NCBI GenBank assembly: GCA_964019425.1
Contig: OZ025842.1
Span: 558,001 to 622,000, forward strand
Length of the DNA: 64,000 bases
Reading direction: 5' to 3'
Source: Flectonema sp. DT1601
Lineage: Eukaryota; Euglenozoa; Diplonemea; Diplonemida; Diplonemidae
Positions 10,165 to 19,317 of this stretch are shown here, piece after piece. The notes under the pieces are model-generated. The model was not told where the DNA came from. It made no database searches and was given only the letters and a program-made list of their open reading frames with translations. Made by a program: the position numbers and the translations under genes. Numbering within the stretch: the first letter of the stretch is position 1; each line of letters opens with the position of its first letter.

Positions 10165-10692
10165 GTTGAATTACCAGGTGAGATTTGGACAGTTAGCTTT
10201 TGGCTAAGGCCCTCCCTGAAGAGCAAGAACAGAAAAACTACTCACACCTGAAGAAAACATACACAAAGAACACACTGTAAGCTGTGTGTGTATTTTGTGT
10301 TTGTCACAACAGGAGAGAAAAGAAAGAATGTCAAGGTTGGTCACCTTGCCTATCAACGCACAACATTGGTGGTCTCTACTAGACCCTGAGTGATCCCACT
10401 GGATCTCTCATCGTTCATAGTACCTATGTGAAGTTATAAAATCAAAGGTAAACTATGAACTACAAATGACTTAGCCTGTTATTATAATGCCACAGGCAGG
10501 CCCTGCATTCAGCAACTATCCAGCAGTTCTTGGATGTCCTGATCTTCTTCTAAAAAAAAGAAAGAAAAACAAAACTGTAGCTGGGATCACTCAGGATCAA
10601 CATACTACCAATGCTACCTGTTGTACTTGCTCACTATGGGGGGTGATGCCAAACACCCAGAAGTACTTAACTACTTTCCTTCTTGCTGCCCA
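10165..10692 (+). repeat. Solo A repeat unit (528 bp) without MITE
   Basis: An A unit close to the one at 5528-6360, from ACCAGGTGAGATTTGGAC to TTCTTGCTGCCCAG. It contains the empty site of the 301-bp MITE. It has a one-base change in the region just before the first hairpin. It separates the RT and recombinase parts of the retroelement. Confidence 0.8.
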
Positions 10693-10795
10693 GTAGACAT
10701 TGGCTCTATTTTCGTCACATGTAAGGGTGATTCCTTTTCCTCCAATGTCCTTGGCAACACCGAACGCTTTGGGCGTCTACAAATATTGTGCTTCT

Positions 10796-11770
10796 TTATA
10801 ACAATTCTGTTATCTCGTTTGTTCTTAATGCACGAGCCATGTCTACCGGGTTTCCTCCATACCTTATTGTTACCCCCGAAAACGGATCGCTCTTCGAGGA
10901 ATGTTTCAACAATCTTCCCATTACAATCTCGTCGATTTTCTCCCAGCTCGACATCAGACTCATTATGTATGATATCGCTCCTCTTTTTATCGAATGTGCA
11001 GAATAATCCTTCATTACTGTGTCTTTCTTCCATAATACGAGACTCCTCGTTGACACCCTTGTCAGACACACAAACTTTCCCAACATCTGTAACCCCTGAG
11101 CAATCTCCATTGTCAATGATCCCTTTATAACTACCCATCTGGACGGTTTGAATGGATCTTCCCTTCTTCCCTTTGGGACATCCCACCAATCCACAACTAT
11201 TTCCTTCACAGAAATGAAAATGAAATTGCGACTCCCCAATTTCCAAACCTCCCCCCATCTCGCTGCTGTTTTCCAGGCTATTAACAAACCCGTTCTCAGA
11301 TGCACCTCCTGTCCCATTGCCCATGTGATCAAAGTAACACGGTCGACTGGCTTTGCCTGTTCTAACGGAATGGCTGCTCCGTCTGCCCTCAACGCCGCTG
11401 CCAACTGCTTCAACGTCTCGTTTGCCAAACCCATCCTCTTTAGCATCCCTGAAAAAGCTTTTGCATAAGCCAACATGCCTTGTTTTGTAGTCTATGTCGC
11501 CGTCACAAACAAGGCCACCGTGTCCTGATTTACAGGCACCTCGTTCCGTTCTACCCAGATCAACAAACGATCCCAAAGACACTGTCGGTTTCGCATTGTG
11601 CTTTGCGCCCAAAGATTCCCCGCAATCTTTTCCAAATTTAGTAAAGCCTCGTTTATATCTGTGGTGTACTCCTTGTTCCGATCTCTTTGGATTCTTCTCA
11701 CTTGATCCTCTATGCGGTTCCTCATAAGACTCCCGATCAAAGTTGAAACCTCGACGCCCTCTGAGTCCAT
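10796..11770 (-). pseudogene. Tyrosine recombinase part of YR retrotransposon (fossil)
   Basis: The recognisable pieces are an N-terminal helical region, then a catalytic-type region with an Arg box (TAARWGEVWKL), an HSIKRGA box (HxxR-like) and an IRYGG segment with a candidate nucleophile Tyr. These match the R-H-R-Y pattern of phage-integrase-type recombinases as used by DIRS, Ngaro and VIPER elements. The part is broken. Confidence 0.6.
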
Positions 11771-11984
11771 TAACTTCCAAAATTCGATCCGGAATTATAA
11801 CCATGTCTTTCGACTGCTGATTTCCTTGAGAACACACCTGCCCTGAAACCGACACCCCAGGACCCCCTAACTCCATCAAACTTGCTAAAATTTCGCAGCT
11901 CCAACACCGCTTTACTTGCATGGGGCCGACCTCGGTTCATTTCTGACCTTTGCCAGCCCCTCCAACGTTTCCCTGAAACCCATA

Positions 11985-12486
11985 ATTAAAATCGAAGTCG
12001 ATTACTTTCTATTTTCCGTCCTGGTCAGGACGCTAAACTGACTGTTTTTTCTTTAAAAAATAAATAAAAAGTTAAAAAAAAAAAAAAAGGAATAAACAAT
12101 GTTATCATTGTTTTTTTTTATCGATCGACTATGTCGATTACTTTCTATTTTCCGTCCTGGTCAAGATGCTAAACTGATTGTTTTTTTTTTTTTTTAAAAA
12201 TAAATAAAAAGAATTTAAAAAAAAAATAAAAAAAAAAAAAAGAATAAACAATGTTATCATTGTTTCTTATCGATCGACTTTGTCGACTAATTTCTATTTT
12301 CCGTCCTGGTCAGGACGCTAAACTGATTGTTTCTTCTTTAAAAATAAATAAAAGATATAAAAAAAAAAAAAAAAAAAAAAAAAATGAATAAACAATGTTA
12401 TCATTGTTTTTTTTTTATCGATTGACTTTGTCGACTAATTTCTATTTTCCGTCCTGGTCAAGACGCTAAACTGATTATTTTTTTCT
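11985..12486 (-). repeat. Satellite array, A monomers only, reverse orientation
   Basis: The monomers read ACAATGTTATCATTGTT ... CCGTCCTGGTCARGACGC, the reverse complement of the array at 1-2935. The spacing is about 130-150 bp, and every monomer has the CGTCCTG/CAGGACG hairpin, so the higher-order unit differs from the left array. Confidence 0.85.
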
Positions 12487-12490
12487 TTAA

Positions 12491-14628
12491 CCCATTAAGG
12501 ACGGGGGGTCCACTACAGTGGTTTTTTTGAAATTTTATTTTCGCTAAGGGGAAAACCCGGCTAACGCTACCCAGGGGGGGTGTAATCGAGGCCGTTTCGC
12601 GACGAATCTTGGGTGGGATGGCGTGGTTCGCTGTGTTTTTATTCATGAAATTTAAAACTAATAATCAATTTTTTACCACTTAGCAAGAAGTTTCGTATGC
12701 CTGTTGAAATCGATTCAAGTTCGGCGTCCAGTGAAGGTCCGATGATGATGGATTCTGTATCGGAGTCGTCATCTGACAGCAACACAGCAAAGGTACCAAA
12801 GTGGGGGGGCAAAATCAAGAGAATTTCCAGAAAAAAATGGAGAGGACCTACTCAGAGTGTGAACGGCTTGAATGAAATGAGCGAATTGAAGGCATTCCAA
12901 CTCATTTTCACTGATCGTGTGCTAAAAATGATTATTCGACACACCCTTGCCTACTCGATTGACAAAAAGAAGTCTCTGAAGTCACTAGAAGTTGGTGAAC
13001 TGAAATGCTTTCTGGGATTGCACATTTTAATGAGCCTCAGTTACAAGCAAAACGTTAAGGACTACTGGGTTGGTCCATTAAGAGGAGGTCACATGCCATA
13101 CTTTGGTGTGCACATGAGCCGTGATCGGTTCCTTTTAATTCGAAGGTGTCTTCATTTTTCTGCCGCAGACCATCGTGCCCATGACGATAACAATCTCAGA
13201 AAGATTCAAAACCTGGTGAATGTCATCGTCCCTAAATGGGCAGCTATTAATAACCCATGCAAGCAACTCTCAATCGATGAAAGTATTATCGCTACCAGAG
13301 GAAGGCTTCCGCAAGGCTTGAGAGTCTACGAACCCAGAAAGCGTAGCAGATACGGAATGAAGCTGTATGTGCTTGCGGAGTCAGCGACAGGCTACATATT
13401 GAATGTAATTTTCCACACTGCTAACAAACGCAGTCCTGCTTCTTATGTTCATAGTCTTGTTAAACCTTATAAGAACAAAGGACATTGGGTGGCGTTTGAC
13501 AATTTTTATTCGTCATACACACTCTTTATTTCGATGTTGATGAAAGGGTTCCACTGTGTTGGAACAGTCCGACGGAACAGAAAGGGAGTTCCTGATGTTA
13601 CAAAACCGAAGGCTACCCCTGGACCGGGACGACTAAGCAAAGAGGAAGTGAAAGAAAGACCGAAGAATTTTACTGCTTCTTACCTTCAGTCACAACACGG
13701 CATCCACCATATAAAGTGGAGAGACTCAAAGGATGTGCATCTTTTCAGTACTCTTCCCTTAAGTGAGCACTATGTCGATGCACTTCGCTGGATTAAGAAG
13801 AAAAATAAAAAAGTAAAAGTGCCGATCAAACTACCGGTGCAGGTAGACAGGTACAACAAGACGATGGGAGGTGTTGACCTGATGGATAGCGTGAAGGCAA
13901 GGGCGAACAGAAACCTTCGAACTAAACGATGGCATCTAAAGGTTTTCGACTACTTGCTGAAAGTTTCGATGTTCAACACGTTTACCCTTCAAAAGAAATG
14001 CGGTAAGCATACTGGTACCTACATACGGTATGTAGAGGAGCTCGCTATGCAACTCGTCAGTGACGGGACATCGAGAGACAAGACAACCGATACCACATCT
14101 ACTATTGACTCAGATTCGCACTTCCCATGCATATTCAACACCACTGAGCACTATCCAGCCACACTTGGTGCTGCTAGACAATGTAGACAATGTAAGTATC
14201 ACGAAACTCGAGCGAGGACTATTTATGGATGCCCGGGGTGTAAGGTTTTTATGTGTCCTATACCCTGTTTTGGCGAATACCACTTCAATCTTACAAAGGA
14301 GAGAATATTTGCGTCCCATACCACCACCTCTGTGTCGGGAGGTGCTATCCGGGAAGAATGTATTGAGAGGAAGACCCCTGCACCCGCAACAACATCAAAA
14401 TTGAAGAGGCTCAAGGAGTCATAAGAACTGAGCTTATTTTTGTCTTTGGTGGTGTTTTCATTTGTTCTGTTCACCCTTTAGGTGGTGAATGTGTGTGTAT
14501 TTTTAACGGGCAGGCAATGGCGGTTCACTTTGTCACATCACCTTTCCGAGCCCCCCTACCCCTTTTCCCCGTTTGCTCTTTTTTCAAAAAAAGTCAAAAA
14601 ACCGGTTTTTACCCCCGTCCATAATGGG
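12491..14628 (+). mobile_element. piggyBac transposon, apparently complete
   Basis: It is flanked by TTAA on both sides (12487-12490 and 14629-14632). Left end CCCATTAAGGACGGGGG; right end is the complement of CCCATTATGGACGGGGG, a 17-bp TIR with one mismatch. The 2138-bp element carries one uninterrupted transposase gene. A CCACT-AC-AGTGG palindrome (12510-12521) lies just inside the left end and an AAAACCGGTTTT palindrome near the right end. It inserted at the satellite's TTTAAA, so the target is satellite DNA. Confidence 0.93.
12697..14424 (+). CDS. piggyBac transposase
   Basis: A 575-codon DDD transposase that would cut and paste the surrounding TTAA-flanked element. The catalytic aspartates are visible at D194 (QLSIDES), D268 (VAFDNFYSS) and D394 (MGGVDLMDS), in the order and spacing of piggyBac (family catalytic residues D268, D346 and D447 in the moth enzyme). 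An acidic/Ser-rich N terminus precedes a KWGGKIKRISRKKW basic patch. The C terminus has a cysteine-rich zinc-binding region (CRQCKYHETRARTIYGCPGC, then MCPIPCFGEYH) as in other piggyBac proteins. The length is typical. The start ATG lies 206 bp inside the left end, and no intron is needed. The reading frame is intact, so activity is possible but not shown. Confidence 0.93.
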   Translation: MPVEIDSSSASSEGPMMMDSVSESSSDSNTAKVPKWGGKIKRISRKKWRGPTQSVNGLNEMSELKAFQLIFTDRVLKMIIRHTLAYSIDKKKSLKSLEVGELKCFLGLHILMSLSYKQNVKDYWVGPLRGGHMPYFGVHMSRDRFLLIRRCLHFSAADHRAHDDNNLRKIQNLVNVIVPKWAAINNPCKQLSIDESIIATRGRLPQGLRVYEPRKRSRYGMKLYVLAESATGYILNVIFHTANKRSPASYVHSLVKPYKNKGHWVAFDNFYSSYTLFISMLMKGFHCVGTVRRNRKGVPDVTKPKATPGPGRLSKEEVKERPKNFTASYLQSQHGIHHIKWRDSKDVHLFSTLPLSEHYVDALRWIKKKNKKVKVPIKLPVQVDRYNKTMGGVDLMDSVKARANRNLRTKRWHLKVFDYLLKVSMFNTFTLQKKCGKHTGTYIRYVEELAMQLVSDGTSRDKTTDTTSTIDSDSHFPCIFNTTEHYPATLGAARQCRQCKYHETRARTIYGCPGCKVFMCPIPCFGEYHFNLTKERIFASHTTTSVSGGAIREECIERKTPAPATTSKLKRLKES

Positions 14629-14632
14629 TTAA

Positions 14633-14785
14633 AAAATAAATAAAAAGAATAAAAAAAAAAAAGAAAAATGAATAAACAATGTTATCATTGTTTCTTATCG
14701 ATCGACTTTGTCGACTAATTTCTATTTTCCGTCCTGGTCAAGACGCTAAACTGATTGTTTTTTCTTTTAAAAAATAAATAAAAGA

Positions 14786-14823
<38 letters not shown>

Positions 14824-14945
14824 AATAAACAATGTTATCATTGTTTTTTTTATCGATCGACTTTGTCGACTAATTTCTATTTTCCGTCCTGGTCAAGACG
14901 CTAAACTGATTGTTTTTTTTTTTTTTTTTTTTAAAAATAAATAAA
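14633..14945 (-). repeat. Satellite monomers, reverse orientation
   Basis: Two A monomers with long A runs; same orientation as 11985-12486. Confidence 0.85.
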
Positions 14946-15402
14946 AGGGTAAAGGGGTCTTTCCTACACAAATAGTTTCAGAACGGCCATTCATTACAAA
15001 ATCCAAAATGGCTGTAAACCGTCCAGTTCGATCCTGGGTGAGGGCATTTTTTTTTTTCCTGGATTTTTTTTTCAGGTTGGACTTTGTACGGGGGAGGTTG
15101 GCTTTTATTAGTGGCTCCCCCCCCTTGGGGGGGGTTGGGGGGGGGGGCTTGCACTCTTCCCAGCTTAATACCCGTTCTGGGGTGAAAAAATCCGGTGAAA
15201 AAAAAATGACGTTGGTCGGGTTTGAGCCTGGGCGTCGGGTATCCAAAGTCAGTGCTCCCTCCTCTGAACCACATCCGCTCTTAAATACAGCTGGGGGTCT
15301 CGATGCATCCCGTATATGGTTTTTCGGGTCCCCCAGCCATTTTGGATTTTGTAATAAACGCCCGTTCTGAAACTATTTGTGTAGTAAACGCTAGTTTGCC
15401 CT
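14946..15402. mobile_element. 457-bp non-autonomous TIR element
   Basis: The ends are inverted repeats: AGGGTAAA at the left and TTTGCCCT at the right. About 50 bp of matching inverted sequence follows, beginning CTACACAAATAGTTTCAGAA and ending in CAAAATCCAAAATGGCTG, with few mismatches. The interior contains a very G-rich run (about 15117-15149) and two tRNA B-box-like motifs. Flanks are AAATAAA on both sides, but the target is repetitive, so the duplication length cannot be fixed. ORFs of 98-120 codons read through the TIRs and are not supported as genes. Confidence 0.75.
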
Positions 15403-16276
15403 AAATAAAAAGAATATAAAAAAAAAAAAAAAAAAAAAATGAATAAACAATGTTATCATTGTTTCTTTTATCGATCGACTATGTCGATTACTTTCTATTT
15501 TCCGTCCTGGTCAAGACGCTAAACTGATTGTTTTTTTTTTTTTTTAAAAATAAATAAAAAGAATTTAAAAAAAAAGGAAAAACAATGTTATCATTGTTTC
15601 TTTTATCGATCGACTTTGTCGACTAATTTCTATTTTCCGTCCTGGTCAGGACGCTAAACTGATTGTTTTTTCTTTAAAAAATAAATAAAAAGATAAAAAA
15701 AAAAAAAAAAAGGAATAAACAATGTTATCATTGTTTTTTTTATCGATCGACTATGTCGATTACTTTCTATTTTCCGTCCTGGTCAGGACGCTAAACTGAT
15801 TGTTTTTTCTTTAAAATAATTAAAAGGATTTAAAAAAAAAAAAAAAAAAAAAAGAATAAACAATGTTATCATTGTTTCTTATCGATCGACTTTGTCGACT
15901 AATTTCTATTTTCCGTCCTGGTCAGGACGCTAAACTGATTGTTTTTTCTTTAAAAAATAAATAAAAAGATAAAAGAAAAAAAAAAAGGAATAAACAATGT
16001 TATCATTGTTTTTTTTTATCGATCGACTATGTCGATTACTTTCTATTTTCCGTCCTGGTCAAGACGCTAAACTGATTGTTTTTTCTTTAAAATAATTAAA
16101 AGGATTTAAAAAAAAAAAAAAAAAAAAAAAGAATAAACAATGTTATCATTGTTTTTTTTCTATCGATCGACTATGTCGATTAATTTCTATTTTCCGTCCT
16201 GATCGAGACGCTAAACTGATTGTTTCCTTTTTTTTAAATAATAAATAAAAAAAAAAAAAATTAAAAAAAAAAAAAA
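15403..16276 (-). repeat. Satellite array, A monomers only, reverse orientation
   Basis: Six A monomers about 130-145 bp apart. The last one carries a variant hairpin (CGTCCTGATCGAGACG) and ATTAATCGAC. Both variants also occur in the first + monomer after the fold-back element. Confidence 0.85.
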
Positions 16277-17168
16277 AAGAGCATCTCCCTGCTATCCCTC
16301 ATATCCCCACAATAATATTATACCTTTTCATTTTCTCTTTCCTTTTCTGGTCTTTTTTTTTTTTTTTTTTTTTTTTGTTTCCTTTTCATACAACGTTTTT
16401 TTATTTATATATTTTTTTTTTTTTTTTTCCATGTTTGATTATTTCCTCTTCATATTTTTTTTCTTTTTTCTTTTCTTTCTTTTTTTTCTTTTTTTTCTCT
16501 GCCTCTCTCTTAATTCTGTTCGTTTCTTTGAAACGAAAATTCATTTGAATATTATTCCTTGGTCAGCAACCATCATTGTCGCCCTTTGGGCCTGTTAAAA
16601 AAAAAAAAAAATAAAAAGAAAGTTTACATCGGGAATAGGGCAGGAGCCAAAAGCTCCCAGTCCGTTACTTCCCACTTTATCGAAATTCGTTTCTGCCCCT
16701 AAAATTATTCTGGGGATTCCAACTGCCAAAGTTCCTCCCCTTTCCCCCTTTTCCATTTCTCTCGTTCTTAAACTTCTTCTCTGCATCAATCTCTGCCAAC
16801 TTGACCGCCTTTTCAAAAGTCTTTCCTGACTTCACTAGACGTTCTATGTCATCTGCGCTAATCCGCTTCGTTGTGTATTCCCATTTTGAATTTCGATAAA
16901 GTGGGAAGTAACGGACTGGGAGCTTTTGGCTCCTGCCCTATTCCCGATGTAAACTTTCTTTTTATTTTTATTTTTTTTTAACAGGCCCAAAGGGCGACAA
17001 TGATGGTTGCTGACCAAGGAATAATATTCAAATGAATTTTCGTTTCAAAGAAACGAACAGAATTAAGAGAGAGGCAGAGAAAAAAAAAAAAAAAAGAAAG
17101 AAAAGAAAAGAAAAAAAAAAAATGAAGAGGAAATAATCAAACATGAAAAAAAAAAAAAAAAAATATAT

Positions 17169-17945
17169 CAGTCATTCCTTTTTTTTGCGAACAAAAAACA
17201 CCTTTTTCTCACCGCCTGAGCAAGGTTACACGATATGTTACTTTTGCTCGATTTTTTATTTTTTGGAATCGGGGAGGGTGCGATCTGTAAAATTAGGCAT
17301 AGGGATATACTTTTAAACATGGTAAGTGCTGCTAAAAAGAGATAAACGTCTCTTTGCAAAATTTCCTTGGTACTACTCAATGATAAATATTAATCCCAGA
17401 CCTGGAATGGAAAGATCGAGAAAATCTGAGTAAAAAACACCCCTATTTTTTTTTTTTTTACTATTTTTTCCCCCTTCTCCCGCACTCAAGAGATATGCAC
17501 CTTTTTACTAACAAATCAACCCTAGTAGCAATTATGTAAGGAAAATGTTGCATCTGTGGCGGTGATAATGATCATTAAGTATCAAAGTAGGTCCAAAAAG
17601 ACAGGTAGTAACAATCTGCCTCACCGGCACATGCTTAGTACTCTTTAATATATTTTTGCTCGATTATTTTTTCTCTGGATCCCGCTGGGCCAGCAGTGTA
17701 AAATTAGACCCTTCGATTAATTTTTAGTTTTGGTACTTGTCCACGGCTGAGCTGATTTAGTAAACCACAAAATCTCTTTTCTCAATTCGGGAGACAAGTA
17801 TGTGATGCCAACCTCCCGATTTCGGACGGAAATGAACCCAACGATGCAGCGCATTAAAATGCCGCTTCGATCGAAATTTTTACAATTTTTTTTTGAAATT
17901 TTTTTTCAGTGTCCAGAATTTGTTCGCAAAAAAAAGGAATGACTG
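17169..17945. mobile_element. 777-bp TA-flanked MITE, copy 1
   Basis: TIRs are CAGTCATTCCTTTTTTTTGC and its complement (GCAAAAAAAAGGAATGACTG), flanked by TATAT. A 70-codon minus-strand ORF is present in both copies but has no domain and no expected start context. Likely a Tc1/mariner-type non-autonomous element. Confidence 0.85.
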
Positions 17946-17955
17946 ATATATATAT

Positions 17956-18732
17956 CAGTCATTCCTTTTTTTTGCGAACAAAAAACACCATTTTCTCACC
18001 GCCTGAGCAAGGTTACACGATATGTTACTTTTGCTCGATTTTTTATTTTTTGGAATCGGGGAGGGTGCGATCTGTAAAATTAGGCATAGGGATATACTTT
18101 TAAACATGGTAAGTGCTGCTAAAAAGAGATAAACGTCTCTTTGCAAAATTTCCTTGGTACTACTCAATGATAAATATTAATCCCAGACCTGGAATGGAAA
18201 GATCGAGAAAATCTGAGTAAAAAACACCCTAATTTTTTTTTTTTAAACTATTTTTTTTCCCTTCTCCCGCACTCAAGAGATATGCACCTTTTTACTAACA
18301 AATCAACCCTAGTAGCAATTATGTAAGGAAAATGTTGCATCTGTGGTGGTGATAATGATCATTAAGTATCAAAGTAGGTCCAAAAAGACAGGTAGTAACA
18401 ATCTGCCTCACCGGCACATGCTTAGTACTCTTTAATATATTTTTGCTCGATTGTTTTTTCTCTGGATCCCGCTGGACCAGCAGTGTAAAATTAGACCCTT
18501 CGATTAATTTTTAGTTTTGGTACTTGTCCACGGCTGAGCTGATTTAGTAAACCACAAAATCTCTTTTCTCAATTCGGGTGACAAGTATGTGATGCCAACC
18601 TCCCGATTTCGGACGGAAATGAACCCAACGATGCAGCGCATTAAAATGCCGCTTCGATCGAAAATTTTACAATTTCTTTTTGAAAATCTTTTTCAATGTC
18701 CAAAATTTGTTCGCAAAAAAAAGGAATGACTG
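17956..18732. mobile_element. 777-bp TA-flanked MITE, copy 2 (tandem)
   Basis: Near-identical second copy in the same orientation, separated from copy 1 by ATATATATAT only. Differences are a handful of substitutions and small A/T-run changes. A TA-targeting element may have inserted into the TA beside an existing copy, or the pair may be a tandem duplication. Confidence 0.85.
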
Positions 18733-18862
18733 ATATATAAATAAAAAACGTTGTATGAAAAAGGAAAAAAAAGAAAAAAAAAAGACCAGAAAAGGAAAGA
18801 GAAAATGAAAAGGTATAATATTATTGTGGGGATATGAGGGATAGCAGGGAGATGCTCTTTTT

Positions 18863-19317
18863 TTTTTTTTTTTTTTTCTTATTTATTATTTAAAAAAAGG
18901 AAACAATCAGTTTAGCGTCTCGATCAGGACGGAAAATAGAAATTAATCGACATAGTTGATCGATAGAAAAAAAAACAATGATAACATTGTTTATTCATTT
19001 TTTTTTTTTTTTTTTTTTTAAACCTTTTTAATTGTTTTAAAGAAAAAACAATCAGTTTAGCGTCTTGACCAGGACGGAAAATAGTAAGTAATCGACATAG
19101 TCGATCGATAAAAAAAAAACAATGATAACATTGTTTATTCCTTTTTTTTTTTTTTTTATTCTTTTTATTTATTTTTAAAGAAAAAACAATCAGTTTAGCG
19201 TCCTGACCAGGACGGAAAATAGAAAGTAATCGACATAGTCGATCGATAAAAAAAACAATGATAACATTGTTTATTCTTTTTTTTTTTTTTATTTTAATTC
19301 TTTTTATTTATTTTTAA
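18863..19317 (+). repeat. Satellite array, A monomers only, + orientation
   Basis: Three A monomers in + orientation that mirror those at 15.96-16.27 kb, including the variant hairpin and the TTTTTAATTGTTTTAAAG spacer. Confidence 0.85.

Larger units (their letters stand above)
9240..11960 (-). mobile_element. Broken tyrosine-recombinase retrotransposon (DIRS/Ngaro/VIPER-like)
   Basis: A fossil retroelement on the minus strand. The recombinase part lies at about 10796-11770 and the reverse transcriptase part at about 9240-10144. A copy of the A repeat unit sits between them. It is broken, with at least a few breaks, and is truncated against satellite at both sides. The recombinase-before-RT order on the coding strand is like that described for VIPER-type elements, but the A unit between the two parts means they may come from different insertions. 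Moderate age: the domains are still easy to recognise. Confidence 0.6.
16277..18862. mobile_element. Fold-back (large palindrome) element with inserted MITE pair
   Basis: The left arm is about 16277-16690 and the right arm starts at 16893. The right arm is split by two MITEs (17169-18732) and ends at about 18862 with the complement of GAGCATCTCCCTGCTATCCC. Arms are about 410 bp and the loop about 200 bp. Arm sequences include CTGCCTCTCTCTTAATTC and the hairpin GGGAGC-TTTTG-GCTCC. The loop (16691-16892) has a short ORF with no domain. Flanking satellite is also inverted around the same centre, so the palindrome is larger than the element. Confidence 0.8.

Noticed and set aside
10671-11921. 416-codon minus-strand ORF
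   Set aside because: It overlaps the recombinase part in another frame and has no domain; read as a shadow.
17168-18167. 70-codon ORF present twice on the minus strand
   Set aside because: Both lie in the two near-identical MITE copies; duplication explains the match.
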